A stretch of 64,000 nt of DNA from Mesorhizobium sp. Z1-4 (GCF_004000235.1 NZ_RCIO01000002.1:761501-825500); one strand, 5' to 3'; counted from the first letter of the stretch, positions 1 through 8,154 are shown. Translations and numbers: made by a program. Notes: a model not told the origin generated them from the sequence alone.

Positions 1-1574
1 CGGTAGATGAATGGGTCGTAGACCGTGCCGATCGGCAGAAGCCGTTCTCCATTGATGGAGTGGGAAAGACCCAGCGCCGAAAGCATGAGAAACAGGTTCG
101 ATTCTGCGATGCCGAGCTCGATATGTTGGCCGCTTGGTGAAAACGACCATTGATAGGTGGAAGGGATCTGCTCTGACTTGAACGTGTCAGCCAGAGTTTC
201 GCGTGCAAACAGTCCGCGCCGGTTTATCCATGGGCCGAGATTGGTCGACACGCTGACGTCGGGGGCGGTTGTCACTATTCGACGAGCGAGGTCGGTGTCG
301 TCGCGTGCAATCTCGTGCAGGATCTGCCCGAAACCCATTTGCGTGGACACAGGTGCGCCCTTCGCAGCAGGCATGGGGAGGCGGCGCGGAACAGCGATTG
401 CGGGGGCGGCAAGCCGGCGCGTGCCGGAGGCGAAGAAAGGTGCGTTCGAAACCGCTCGTTGCAGCTCTTTCGGCGAAATTTCGCAGCCCTCCCAGGGGTC
501 CCACTCCCTGCCTGGTCGCACCTGCATCGCCGTGCGGAATTTCTCCATCTGAGCCGGCGTCATGAGGCCCGCATGGTTGTCTTTGTGTCCTGCAAGCGGC
601 AGGCCATGACCTTTGACCGTGTAACAAATAAACAGCGTTGGCCGGTCGCTCTCTTGCGCCTGTGTGAACGCACCGAGCAACGTCTCGATGTCGTGGCCGC
701 CGAGATTGGTCATGAGCGTAGAAAGCTCGTCGTCCGTGCGCCGCTCTATGAGTTCGGTTACTTCGCCTTGATCGCCGATTTCATCCATCAGGCGTTTGCG
801 CCACGCACTTCCGCCCTGGAAGCTCAGTGCCGAATAGAGCTGGTTCGGGCATTGGTCGATCCAGGCCTTGAGCCTGTCGCCGCCCGGCTCTGCAAACGCA
901 GCTTCCTGAAGGCGTCCGTGCTTGACGATGACCACGTCCCAGCCGAAGTCGGAGAATATTTGCTCGAACTTTTCCCAAAGTCCTTCACGCACGACCGCGT
1001 CAAGCGACTGGCGATTGTAATCGACGATCCACCAACAGTTTCGCAACCCCTGCTTCCAGCCCTCGATAAGCGCCTCGTAGATGTTGCCCTCATCCATTTC
1101 GGCATCGCCGACGAGCGCAATCATCCGGCCTTTCTCGCGACCTTTCATGAGGCCATGCGCGGTCACATAGTCCTGGACCAGCGATGAAAACAGCGTTTGC
1201 GCGACGCCAAGTCCCACCGATCCGGTTGAGAAATCGACGTCGTCGCTGTCTTTGGTGCGCGAGGGATAGCTTTGTGCGCCCTTGTATCCACGAAAGTGCT
1301 TCAGATTGTCCGCCGACTGATTTCCCGCGAGATACTGAATTGCGTGAAAGACAGGTGAAGCATGGGGCTTTACGGCAACGCGATCCTCGGGGTGAAGCAC
1401 ACCGAAATAGAGCGCCGACATTATGGCCGCCATTGAAGCCGAGGAGGCCTGGTGCCCTCCCACCTTCACCTCGTCCGCGGCACGTACATGATTGGCATGA
1501 TGAATCGTCCACATGGCCAGCCATAGAACGCGCCGCTCGAGTTCCCGCAGATGACTTAGGTTGATCTCGTTCAT
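1..1574 (-). CDS. Homodimeric 2-oxo-acid dehydrogenase E1 (AceE/MdeB class), 3' end outside window
   Basis: Reads leftward from ATG at 1574 and is still open at base 1, giving about 524 residues of what is normally a protein of nearly 900. The thiamine-diphosphate/Mg motif GDAEMDEGN lies at residues 156-164 with the partner Asn in VDYNRQ near 187. The N-terminal transketolase-type fold is clear (GGHQASSASMAA, TGSVGLGVAQTLFSSL). This class decarboxylates pyruvate or a close 2-oxo acid and passes the acyl group to an E2 lipoyl protein. It is divergent from an Lrp-type regulator 119 bp away. In Pseudomonas putida the methionine-degradation genes pair an E1 of this class (MdeB, 2-oxobutyrate) with a divergent Lrp regulator (MdeR). 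I infer the same role here, but plain pyruvate dehydrogenase or a transketolase-like enzyme remains possible because the C-terminal half and its neighbours are not visible. Confidence 0.85.
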   Translation of the reverse strand, partial: MNEINLSHLRELERRVLWLAMWTIHHANHVRAADEVKVGGHQASSASMAAIMSALYFGVLHPEDRVAVKPHASPVFHAIQYLAGNQSADNLKHFRGYKGAQSYPSRTKDSDDVDFSTGSVGLGVAQTLFSSLVQDYVTAHGLMKGREKGRMIALVGDAEMDEGNIYEALIEGWKQGLRNCWWIVDYNRQSLDAVVREGLWEKFEQIFSDFGWDVVIVKHGRLQEAAFAEPGGDRLKAWIDQCPNQLYSALSFQGGSAWRKRLMDEIGDQGEVTELIERRTDDELSTLMTNLGGHDIETLLGAFTQAQESDRPTLFICYTVKGHGLPLAGHKDNHAGLMTPAQMEKFRTAMQVRPGREWDPWEGCEISPKELQRAVSNAPFFASGTRRLAAPAIAVPRRLPMPAAKGAPVSTQMGFGQILHEIARDDTDLARRIVTTAPDVSVSTNLGPWINRRGLFARETLADTFKSEQIPSTYQWSFSPSGQHIELGIAESNLFLMLSALGLSHSINGERLLPIGTVYDPFIY

Positions 1575-1693
1575 GACTGCCCCGGTTCGGTCCTGGTGCG
1601 TGATCCTAGCCGGTCATTTCGGACTGTTCCTTGCAATTACCGCCCACATCGAGTCACTAATTGATCGAAACAGCCAAGATTTGAGGAAATGAG

Positions 1694-2161
1694 GTGGAAA
1701 AACCTAACATTGACGCAATAAACCAGAGAATTCTGCGTGAATTGCAGGCGAATGGCAGGATATCGGTGCAGGATCTGAGCCAGCGCGTCGGCCTCAGTCC
1801 GTCACCCTGTGCCCGTCGGATAAACATGCTCGAGCAGGCGGGTGTCATCGCCGGCTATCATGCGATGATCGACGAGGCGAGCGCCGGGTTCCCGTTCGCT
1901 GTCTTCGTTTCTGTGAAGCTTGATCGCCAGGTGGATGACACGATCAGGGAGTTCGAGGCGGCCATTCGCACCTATCCGGAAGTCGTCGACTGCTGGCTCA
2001 TGACCGGCAATCGGGACTATCTGCTACGCTTGGCTGTCCGGGACACCGCCGATTACGAGAGCTTTCTGACGGGCAAGTTGACCAGAATTCCAGCGGTTGC
2101 GTCTATAGAAAGCTCAATTCCTCTACGCCGAGTCAAATCCGGAATATCGCGATCAAGGTAG
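1694..2161 (+). CDS. Lrp/AsnC family transcriptional regulator (MdeR-like position)
   Basis: A 155-residue Lrp/AsnC protein with an N-terminal winged HTH (IDAINQRILRELQANGRISV, residues about 5-24, then QRVGLSPSPCARRINMLEQAG) and a C-terminal RAM effector-binding domain (VDCWLMTGNRDYLLRLAV). The start is GTG at 1694, preceded by a GAGGAAATGAG purine stretch. Such proteins sense amino acids or their breakdown products and control the adjacent catabolic gene. Here that gene is the divergent E1 dehydrogenase, so the 119-bp gap probably contains the operator. Assignment to the family is firm; the ligand (methionine, 2-oxobutyrate or other) is inference from the gene arrangement. Confidence 0.9.
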   Translation: MEKPNIDAINQRILRELQANGRISVQDLSQRVGLSPSPCARRINMLEQAGVIAGYHAMIDEASAGFPFAVFVSVKLDRQVDDTIREFEAAIRTYPEVVDCWLMTGNRDYLLRLAVRDTADYESFLTGKLTRIPAVASIESSIPLRRVKSGISRSR

Positions 2162-2439
2162 CGCGGCGCTAACAGGAAAGATGTGGAACTAGGCGCTTTG
2201 GGCTTGTGTGGCAGGCCACTAAAGGCGCCCCGGTACGGGAACGGTGCCACATGCGGCCGGCGATCAAGGAATTGTCGAGCTCAACTCAACCGCATCGCAC
2301 TGAGAGAATGGTGCCGCGGTGGTGTGAGCATCAGGTCAAAGCCGCAGGGATTGTCGGTAGAGTTTCCTCAGTTGGAAATTTATCAACAAAATCAATGAGA
2401 TTGCCGCTTATGACCCCATCGCTCTGGTTGGGGGCATGA

Positions 2440-2516
2440 TGGTAGCGGAGGAGGGATTTGAACCCCCGACACAAGGATTATGATTCCTCTGCTCTAACCA
2501 ACTGAGCTACTCCGCC
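2440..2516 (-). tRNA. tRNA-Met (CAT anticodon, elongator type)
   Basis: The reverse strand folds as a complete 77-nt tRNA: acceptor GGCGGAG pairing CTCCGCT (one G-U at the end), D arm with AGCTCAGTTGGTTAGAGC, anticodon loop ATCATAA giving CAT, T arm GGGGGTTCAAATCCC, and an encoded CCA. The acceptor and anticodon stems fit elongator tRNA-Met better than initiator tRNA, which would carry a C1-A72 mismatch and three G-C pairs in the anticodon stem. A CAT anticodon can also be a tRNA-Ile with lysidine; this is less likely but not excluded by sequence alone. Confidence 0.95.
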
Positions 2517-2549
2517 CCAGGCGGGCGTGCCGACCTTGAAGTCGCGCGG

Positions 2550-2578
2550 ATATAAGGTTGCGGCGGTCTGGCTGTCAA
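2550..2578 (-). promoter_or_regulatory. Sigma-70 promoter of the tRNA-Met gene
   Basis: On the minus strand TTGACA (2578-2573) is followed after exactly 17 bp by TTATAT (2555-2550), close to full consensus. The -10 box lies 33 bp upstream of the mature tRNA 5' end, suitable for a short leader trimmed by RNase P. Confidence 0.75.
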
Positions 2579-2701
2579 GCATTGCAGTCGCCGTGAATTC
2601 GGGCGTTTTCACGCAGCGATTCACCCATTATCAAAGTGTGGGGTTGAGCGGCCACGGGCCCGGGTCTATTGAGGCGCGGCGCATTTAAGGCAAAGAGAAG
2701 T

Positions 2702-3655
2702 ATGGCACCGCGCATAGCAGTCCTCGGTTGCGGGTATTGGGGAAGCAATCACGTCCGGACATTGAAGGCGCTTGGCGCACTTCACGCCGTCTCCGACGTG
2801 AACGCCGCTCGCGCGGAAGGTTTCGCGATCGAGCATGATTGTCTGGCCGTTGAGCCTGACGATCTGTTTGCGCGCGACGACATCGATGCCATCGTGATGG
2901 CTTTGCCGCCACAACATCATGCGGACTTGGCGATCAAGGCCGTTGAAGCCGGAAAGGACGTGCTGGTCGAAAAGCCGATAGCGTTGTCGGTCGCCGATGC
3001 CGAACGCGCCGTTGAAGCCGCCCGCGAGCACCAGCGCATCTTCATGGTCGGTCATGTGTTGCGTTTCCACCCTGCGTTCGAACAGCTCAAACAACTGGTC
3101 GGCTCAGGCGAGCTGGGCGACGTCAAATATATTCACTCGCACCGGCTGGGGCTCGGAAAGTTCCACACCGAGAACGACGCGCTGTGGGATCTTGCGCCGC
3201 ACGATCTTTCCATGATCCTGGCGATTACGGGGGCAGCGCCGGAAGAGGTGCGCGGCGAGGGGGCCGCGCTTCTCGATCATCTTTCGGACTTCGCGCATCT
3301 GCATATGCGATTTCCGGGCGGCATTCGCGGGCACCTCTTCACGTCGCGCCTGAACCCTTATCGCGAGCGCAGGCTGACCGTAGTCGGCACGCGGGCGATG
3401 GCGGTGTTCGATGATGTCGAACCCTGGAGCCGCAAGCTCGCGGTTTACCGCCATGCGGTCTGGCAGGATTCTGGGCAGTGGGCCTTTACCACCAACGAAC
3501 CGACCTATGTGCCGGTGGCGGAGGGTATGCCTCTGACGCGCGAGCTGCAGCACTTTCTTCATTGCATCGAAACGCGCGAAGCGCCGCGCACGGATGGCGA
3601 GGAAGCGATAGGGGTGCTGAAGATATTGACCGCTGGCACGGTCACGCACGACTGA
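2702..3655 (+). CDS. Gfo/Idh/MocA family NAD(P)-dependent oxidoreductase
   Basis: A 317-residue protein with an N-terminal Rossmann fold (IAVLGCGYWGSNHVRTL) and the family's EKPIALS segment, whose Lys is catalytic, then WDLAPHDLSM in the C-terminal domain. These features resemble WlbA/WbpB, which oxidise UDP-linked 2-acetamido sugars at C3, so a nucleotide-sugar substrate is plausible. ATG at 2702 is chosen because AAGGCAAAGAGAAG lies just upstream; a TTG at 2669 would add 11 residues unlike the family N-terminus. It is a lone gene between the tRNA and mnmA, convergent with mnmA, with no sugar-biosynthesis partners in view. The substrate is therefore not known. Confidence 0.85.
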   Translation: MAPRIAVLGCGYWGSNHVRTLKALGALHAVSDVNAARAEGFAIEHDCLAVEPDDLFARDDIDAIVMALPPQHHADLAIKAVEAGKDVLVEKPIALSVADAERAVEAAREHQRIFMVGHVLRFHPAFEQLKQLVGSGELGDVKYIHSHRLGLGKFHTENDALWDLAPHDLSMILAITGAAPEEVRGEGAALLDHLSDFAHLHMRFPGGIRGHLFTSRLNPYRERRLTVVGTRAMAVFDDVEPWSRKLAVYRHAVWQDSGQWAFTTNEPTYVPVAEGMPLTRELQHFLHCIETREAPRTDGEEAIGVLKILTAGTVTHD

Positions 3656-3673
3656 GAATTCGGGTGAGGCCGT

Positions 3674-4873
3674 CTAGCCGGCACTCACACGCTGTTCGCC
3701 GGCCAGCTTCTTCAGCATTGCCTCGGCGTCAGCATGGCGCTCCGAGCGCTCGATGAAGCCACCGCCGAAGACGCGGGCATTGTCGCCGTCGCCATCGTAG
3801 AGAACGCATGCCTGACCGGGCGCGACGCCTGCCTCGCCCTCGGCAAGCTCGACAATGAACGAGCCGTTTTCCGCAATCAGCCGGGCGGGCTTGGGCGGGC
3901 GGGTCGAACGCACTTTTGCATAGAGCTCGATGCCGGCTTCGGGAAGCGCGGCGGCTTCGCCGTCGCCCAGCCAGTTGAAATCGCGCAAGGCAATGCGGTG
4001 CGTGTTGAGCGCTTCGCGCGGGCCGACGATCACACGTGCCGCATCGGGATCGAGGTGAACCACATAAAGCGGTTCACCCGAGGAGACGCCGATGCCGCGG
4101 CGCTGCCCGACCGTGAAGCGCAGAATACCTTCGTGGCGGCCGAGCACGCGGCCGTCGATATGAACTATATCGCCAGCCACTGCGGCGTCCGGCTTCAGCT
4201 TGGCGATGATGTCGGAATATTTGCCCTGAGGAACGAAGCAGATGTCCTGGCTGTCGGGCTTGGCGGCTATTGCCAGCCCCATGCGCTCGGCTGCCTCGCG
4301 CACTTGCGGTTTCGACATTCCGCCAAGCGGAAAGCGCAGGAAATCGAGCTGCTCCTGCGTGGTCGCGAACAGGAAGTAGCTCTGGTCGCGGTCGGAATCG
4401 ACCGGGCGGTAGAGTGCGCGGTGGTTTCCGTTCAGCCTGCTGCGCACATAATGGCCGGTAGCAAGAGCGTCGGCGCCGAGGTCGCGCGCAGTCTGAAGCA
4501 GGTCGGCGAACTTCACGGTCTGGTTGCAGGCGACGCAGGGGATCGGCGTCTCGCCCGCGACATAACTCTCGGCAAAGGGATTGATCACCGCCTCGCGGAA
4601 GCGCTGCTCGTAGTTCAGCACGTAATGCGGAATGCCCAGCGTTTCGGCCACACGGCGTGCGTCATCGATGTCCTGGCCCGCGCAGCATGAGCCGGCGCGG
4701 TGAACAGCGGCGCCATGGTCGTAAAGCTGCAGCGTTACGCCGACGACTTCATAACCTTCCGCGGCCAGCAGTCCGGCAACAACGGAGGAATCCACGCCGC
4801 CCGACATCGCAACCACGATGCGGGTGTCGGCCGGCTTGCCGGGCAGGTCGAGGCTGTTGAGGCGATCGTTCAT
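3674..4873 (-). CDS. mnmA: tRNA-specific 2-thiouridylase MnmA
   Basis: A 399-residue MnmA. The ATP-pyrophosphatase P-loop SGGVDSS sits at residues 24-30, the catalytic Cys is in [11 protein letters not shown] and the second Cys in [12 protein letters not shown]. The central tRNA-binding and C-terminal beta-barrel regions follow ([17 protein letters not shown]). It activates U34 of tRNA-Lys, -Glu and -Gln and installs the sulfur of 2-thiouridine in the cytoplasm. It ends 18 bp from the oppositely oriented oxidoreductase gene and its promoter region is shared with sciP. Confidence 0.97.
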   Translation of the reverse strand: MNDRLNSLDLPGKPADTRIVVAMSGGVDSSVVAGLLAAEGYEVVGVTLQLYDHGAAVHRAGSCCAGQDIDDARRVAETLGIPHYVLNYEQRFREAVINPFAESYVAGETPIPCVACNQTVKFADLLQTARDLGADALATGHYVRSRLNGNHRALYRPVDSDRDQSYFLFATTQEQLDFLRFPLGGMSKPQVREAAERMGLAIAAKPDSQDICFVPQGKYSDIIAKLKPDAAVAGDIVHIDGRVLGRHEGILRFTVGQRRGIGVSSGEPLYVVHLDPDAARVIVGPREALNTHRIALRDFNWLGDGEAAALPEAGIELYAKVRSTRPPKPARLIAENGSFIVELAEGEAGVAPGQACVLYDGDGDNARVFGGGFIERSERHADAEAMLKKLAGEQRVSAG

Positions 4874-5055
4874 TTCCGTGGCCGTTTCGAGCGGCGTCTG
4901 GCCCGTGCCGCCGGGCTCAATTGCGATGTTATGTCAGCCGGGTCCATTTCGCACGGATCGGGGCCCAATGCCAACGGCCTCGATATAGGACAGCAGAGTC
5001 CATTTCGCCACAGTCATGGGCTTCCGGGCCGAATCCATAAAATGTGAACGTGGCC

Positions 5056-5082
5056 GCTAACCTTTCGTTCACCGAGGTTAGC
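5056..5082. promoter_or_regulatory. 8-bp inverted repeat in the mnmA-sciP intergenic region
   Basis: GCTAACCT (5056-5063) and AGGTTAGC (5075-5082) are perfect inverted copies separated by 11 bp, 86 bp upstream of the sciP start. The left arm overlaps the first CtrA-box-like 14-mer. The 294-bp region 4874-5167 holds no gene that I can see. It also has two GANTC sites (4996-5000, 5031-5035) and a repeated GTCCATTTCGC. Confidence 0.5.
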
Positions 5083-5102
5083 CGTCGATTACCGTTCGTT
5101 TA
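5058..5102 (+). promoter_or_regulatory. Two CtrA-box-like 14-mers upstream of sciP
   Basis: Two copies of the pattern TWACCNTTCGTTYA lie at 5058-5071 and 5089-5102, 31 bp apart (three helical turns). A third copy is at 6496-6509 in front of ctrA. The pattern resembles a degenerate TTAA-N7-TTAA CtrA site. Binding by CtrA is inferred, not shown. Confidence 0.5.
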
Positions 5103-5167
5103 GGCAAATCTTAAAGCTGTCTGCGTAGTGTTGCTCAGGTTAGGTCTGTGGGTTTGTAGAGAGTACG

Positions 5168-5443
5168 ATGACCGATCTGGTTAGACCGCGTGTCAAATAT
5201 GTTATCGGGCCGGATGGCAGCCCGCTGACAATAGCCGACTTGCCGCCGCAGAATACACGGCGCTGGGTGATCCGGCGCAAAGCGGAAGTTGTGGCGGCCG
5301 TGCGCGGCGGTTTGCTGAGCCTCGACGAGGCCTGCACCCGCTATCGGCTGACGGTCGAGGAATTCCTGTCCTGGCAGGCCTCGATCGACGATCACGGCCT
5401 TGCGGGCCTTCGCACCACACGCATCCAGCAGTACCGGCATTAG
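5168..5443 (+). CDS. sciP: SciP-type CtrA inhibitor (DUF1153)
   Basis: A 91-residue protein matching the SciP/DUF1153 family: an N-terminal segment (VKYVIGPDGSPLTIADLP), then a helix-turn-helix (RWVIRRKAEVVAAVRGGLLSLDEACTRYRLTVEEF). In Caulobacter SciP binds CtrA at promoters and blocks recruitment of RNA polymerase, acting in G1 cells. Its location about 1.4 kb from ctrA, with CtrA-like boxes upstream, fits a feedback loop in which CtrA controls sciP. The length is typical and the ATG follows GTAGAGAGTACG. A stem at 5450-5465 (GGGCGC-TCTA-GCGCCC) lies in the convergent gap with the next gene and may act as a two-way terminator. Confidence 0.93.
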   Translation: MTDLVRPRVKYVIGPDGSPLTIADLPPQNTRRWVIRRKAEVVAAVRGGLLSLDEACTRYRLTVEEFLSWQASIDDHGLAGLRTTRIQQYRH

Positions 5444-5456
5444 CGCTCAGGGCGCT

Positions 5457-5906
5457 CTAGCGCCCGGGCTTGGCCTGCGCCAGCAAAGACGCAATCGCCG
5501 TCATCACCACAGAGCCTGCAAAGAACCACAGGCCGGGCAAGGTCAGCGCGGTTGCTAGGCCGCTCGACTTGGCGGCGAAGATCACCAGCGCAACCAGCAG
5601 CACATCGAGCATCGACCATTTGGAGAGCGTGCCGATCATCGCCCGCAATCGCGCGGCTTTGCCGGCTGGTGCGCTGATCAGATACTGGATCGATACCAGT
5701 TTGATTGCGGGCAGGCCGATGGAAAAAACCGCTATGGCAAGCGCCAGGAGCCAGTCGCCCGTGTCCCACAGGCCGGCGATGATGTGCAGAAGCGATGGCT
5801 TTTCGGAGAAAAACACCAGCCGCTTCACTTCAAGAAGCGGCAACGTTATGCCGAGGGCGAAGCAAAATACGGCGGCAGTTATCAGGATGGCGGCAATCAG
5901 GCGCAT
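5457..5906 (-). CDS. PqiA-family inner-membrane protein (single domain)
   Basis: A 149-residue hydrophobic protein with about four predicted membrane helices: an N-terminal one (LIAAILITAAVFCFALGITLP), DWLLALAIAVFSIGLPAIKL, MLDVLLVALVIFAAK and a final LWFFAGSVVMTAIASLL. The spacing and the LPAIKL and WSMLDVLLVA segments match the PqiA family, which in Escherichia coli forms part of an MCE-type envelope lipid-transport complex. Only one PqiA domain is present (the E. coli protein has two), and no PqiB or MCE gene is adjacent. The ATG at 5906 is chosen because longer upstream reading overlaps the FliJ-like gene in another frame. The role is unknown; envelope maintenance is a guess. Confidence 0.75.
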   Translation of the reverse strand: MRLIAAILITAAVFCFALGITLPLLEVKRLVFFSEKPSLLHIIAGLWDTGDWLLALAIAVFSIGLPAIKLVSIQYLISAPAGKAARLRAMIGTLSKWSMLDVLLVALVIFAAKSSGLATALTLPGLWFFAGSVVMTAIASLLAQAKPGR

Positions 5907-5967
5907 GCGCCCGCTATAGCGGCCCCGATGGCCGGCGCAAAGCCGGGGAATTGACCGGCGGGGCGTA

Positions 5968-6345
5968 TCAGCCGTGCATGACCTGGCGGGGTTCTTCGCT
6001 TGTTTCGCGACCGCGGCCATCGCGCGATTCGAGCATTTCCGCCTTCGCGAGCTCCTGTTCGGCTTCATCGAGCGCGAGCTGCGCGGCCTCTTTCTGCTGT
6101 GCCAGGTCGACCTGCGAGTTGCGGAGGTTGTCGCGCCTTTGCCTGGCAGCCTTGGCGAAGGTCGGATAGGCAAAGTGGCTCACGTCGGTGATGCCAGCCT
6201 TCTTTTCGTCGGCGGCGATCTGGGCGTCCAGTTCCATTGCCATGCGGTCGAATTCGGCGATCATCAGATCCAGCTGCGCCAACTGGCGGCGCTTTTCGCT
6301 CACCTGGAACTGCTTGAGCCGTACGAGATTATGGCGCGACTTCAT
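5968..6345 (-). CDS. FliJ-like coiled-coil protein
   Basis: A 125-residue, highly charged, almost wholly helical protein beginning MKSRHNLVRLKQFQVSEKRRQL, the usual opening of FliJ-type flagellar export chaperones, followed by two coiled-coil stretches (LAQLDLMIAEFDRMAMELDAQI and RQRRDNLRNSQVDLAQQKEAAQ). FliJ is a cytoplasmic component of the flagellar export ATPase complex. No other flagellar gene is near, but genes of this type are known beside ctrA in rhizobia, and CtrA controls flagellar genes. AGGGAG precedes the ATG. A generic coiled-coil protein with another role cannot be excluded. Confidence 0.65.
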   Translation of the reverse strand: MKSRHNLVRLKQFQVSEKRRQLAQLDLMIAEFDRMAMELDAQIAADEKKAGITDVSHFAYPTFAKAARQRRDNLRNSQVDLAQQKEAAQLALDEAEQELAKAEMLESRDGRGRETSEEPRQVMHG

Positions 6346-6817
6346 GACTCAATACTCCCTGCACGCGGCAAACCGCGACCAAGCGGTCGGAACACCCTTC
6401 AAAAACGGCTCGCATGCAAAACAGCGCATCGAACCCCTCCGCCCGCTTCCCGGCCCGCGATATGGAAAGAAAATCCTAATCTTTCGCGGTGCCGGTAACC
6501 ATTCGTTTACGGGCATCGTTAATCATAGGTGCGAGGGCTTAAGGCGGGGTAAAGATCGGTACCGGTCGGCGGATTTCCCCAGACGTTGAGTCCGATGAGT
6601 CACTTACGAGCCGACTCTGAAGTGCTGCGTTAAGCTTTGTTCTGTGCGATTCATCATTAGATTCAAGGGAATGTACCCGAGAGCTGATCAGGTCTGATAT
6701 TGCTTCTGTTGGCAGAATCAGATTTTGTTAACCATTAGCTGGCAGCCTCCGATGCAGGCAATCGCTGCCCCGGTCATCACTGTGACTACCGGTCCGGCGG
6801 CAGAGAAGGGGAATAAG
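6346..6817. promoter_or_regulatory. ctrA control region with six GANTC sites, a TTAACCAT half-site and a CtrA-like 14-mer
   Basis: This 472-bp gap between the divergent FliJ-like gene and ctrA has no gene. GANTC, the CcrM methylation target, occurs six times in 132 bp: 6588-6592, 6597-6601, 6613-6617, 6648-6652, 6660-6664 and 6715-6719. TTAACCAT, a classic CtrA half-site, is at 6728-6735, 83 bp from the ctrA start. The 14-mer TWACCNTTCGTTYA is at 6496-6509. In Caulobacter ctrA transcription depends on hemimethylation of a GANTC and on CtrA autoregulation, and the same logic is inferred here. Confidence 0.7.
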
Positions 6818-7513
6818 ATGCGCGTTCTGCTCATTGAAGACGACAGTGCCACGGCACAGAGCATCGAGCTGATGCTCAAATCGGAGAGCTTCAACGTTTA
6901 TGTCACCGACCTCGGCGAGGAAGGTGTCGATCTCGGCAAGCTCTATGACTACGATATTATTCTCCTGGACCTGAACCTCCCCGACATGTCGGGTTACGAG
7001 GTGCTTCGCACACTCAGATTGTCCAAGGTCAAGACGCCGATCCTGATCCTCTCCGGCATGGCTGGTATCGAGGACAAGGTACGCGGCCTCGGCTTCGGTG
7101 CCGACGACTATATGACCAAGCCGTTCCACAAGGACGAGTTGGTTGCCCGCATTCATGCAATCGTGCGCCGCTCCAAGGGGCATGCGCAGTCGGTCATCAC
7201 CACCGGCGATCTCATCGTCAATCTGGATGCCAAGACGGTCGAAGTCGGCGGGCAGCGCGTGCACCTGACCGGCAAGGAATATCAGATGCTGGAGCTGCTC
7301 TCGCTGCGCAAGGGCACCACGCTGACGAAGGAGATGTTCCTGAACCATCTGTATGGCGGCATGGATGAGCCGGAACTGAAGATCATCGACGTTTTCATCT
7401 GCAAGCTGCGCAAGAAACTCGACGCAGCGTCCGGCGGCCAGAACTACATCGAAACCGTCTGGGGACGCGGCTACGTGCTGCGCGAGCCCGAAGAGGTGCG
7501 CGAGAGCGCCTGA
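6818..7513 (+). CDS. ctrA: Cell-cycle master response regulator CtrA
   Basis: A 231-residue OmpR-type response regulator. The receiver domain begins [20 protein letters not shown] with phospho-acceptor Asp51 ([10 protein letters not shown]) and conserved Lys in [10 protein letters not shown]. The C-terminal winged helix contains the CtrA hallmark [34 protein letters not shown], seen here as two adjacent stretches. CtrA controls replication initiation, division, polarity and motility in alphaproteobacteria and is phosphorylated through CckA-ChpT. ATG at 6818 is chosen for the GAGAAGGGG just upstream and family length; an upstream GTG/ATG would add an unrelated 31 residues. The last residues are Ser-Ala, compatible with ClpXP turnover, which in Caulobacter needs a C-terminal Ala-Ala. 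chpT and sciP in the same island supply its phosphodonor and its inhibitor. Confidence 0.98.
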   Translation: MRVLLIEDDSATAQSIELMLKSESFNVYVTDLGEEGVDLGKLYDYDIILLDLNLPDMSGYEVLRTLRLSKVKTPILILSGMAGIEDKVRGLGFGADDYMTKPFHKDELVARIHAIVRRSKGHAQSVITTGDLIVNLDAKTVEVGGQRVHLTGKEYQMLELLSLRKGTTLTKEMFLNHLYGGMDEPELKIIDVFICKLRKKLDAASGGQNYIETVWGRGYVLREPEEVRESA

Positions 7514-7542
7514 CCTCAAGAGATCCAACGAATTCAAGCTGG

Positions 7543-7570
7543 CGCGCGGTCCTCACGGGTCGCGCGTTTT
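7543..7570 (+). terminator. Intrinsic terminator after ctrA
   Basis: CGCGCG plus GTCC (7543-7552) pairs with GGGT plus CGCGCG (7557-7566) around a TCAC loop, a 10-bp stem with two G-U pairs. TTTT (7567-7570) follows immediately. Confidence 0.75.
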
Positions 7571-7619
7571 GCATTGAGCCGACTGTTCTGATCAGAAATT
7601 CCGGAGAGGCTGCCGGTGC

Positions 7620-8003
7620 TCAGCTCGCTTCGGCCGCTTCCAGCAGATCCATCGAGCGGAAGCGGTCAATCAGCAGCTGGCGGTTGAACGGCTTGAGAAT
7701 GTAGCCCTTTGCGCCCGCACGTTTGGCGCGCATGATCGTGCCGATGTCGAACTGGGTCAGGCACACAACGATCTGCGGCTTTGCTTTCGCCTCGATCGCC
7801 AGCGCTTGGCGAATGAAATCGACCGTGTCCATATCCGGCAACGACGCGTCGAGCACTATCACGTCCGGCATGTCGGCTTCGCACATATAGATTGCTTCAG
7901 TCGCGGACGAGGCCTCGCTTACCAGAAGCTGCGGGCTCGACAGTATGCGTTTCGCCACTTTGCGAATAACGCTTGAATCGTCCACGATCATGCACCGTTT
8001 CAT
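7620..8003 (-). CDS. Receiver-only response regulator
   Basis: A 127-residue stand-alone receiver domain: acidic pocket in MIVDDSS (Asp8, Asp9), phospho-acceptor Asp52 (VIVLDASLPDMD), conserved Thr in CLTQFD and Lys in ILKPFN. There is no output domain, so it must act by protein contact or as a phosphate sink. It lies 151 bp downstream of chpT on the same strand and convergent with ctrA. That points to a link with the CtrA phosphorelay, perhaps as an alternative receiver for ChpT. It does not look like CpdR or DivK, which have different N-termini. ATG at 8003 is preceded by AAGGTGG. Confidence 0.88.
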   Translation of the reverse strand: MKRCMIVDDSSVIRKVAKRILSSPQLLVSEASSATEAIYMCEADMPDVIVLDASLPDMDTVDFIRQALAIEAKAKPQIVVCLTQFDIGTIMRAKRAGAKGYILKPFNRQLLIDRFRSMDLLEAAEAS

Positions 8004-8154
8004 GATCCGGCCACCTTGTCGGTTAGTCCTCGCGCCCAATGGCGCGCGGCAAGATTAGCGTCAACCTGTAAACAATCATGTAATGCGTTGCCTGCAAAGT
8101 CTCCAAAGGCTGACTTCAACTTAACCTTGCATCTGGAAGTAAAGAGCAGTGCGA

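Noticed and set aside
187-1187. Several long open frames on both strands (for example 315-1187 on + and 187-627 on -)
   Set aside because: They are shadows of the E1 dehydrogenase, which reads leftward from 1574 and is open to the window edge.
2183-2439. Small frames between the Lrp gene and tRNA-Met
   Set aside because: Overlapping frames with unusual composition, no ribosome site and one reaching the tRNA; I see only non-coding DNA here.
2440-2516. tRNA-Met as an integration site
   Set aside because: No integrase or repeated tRNA 3' end was seen on either side.
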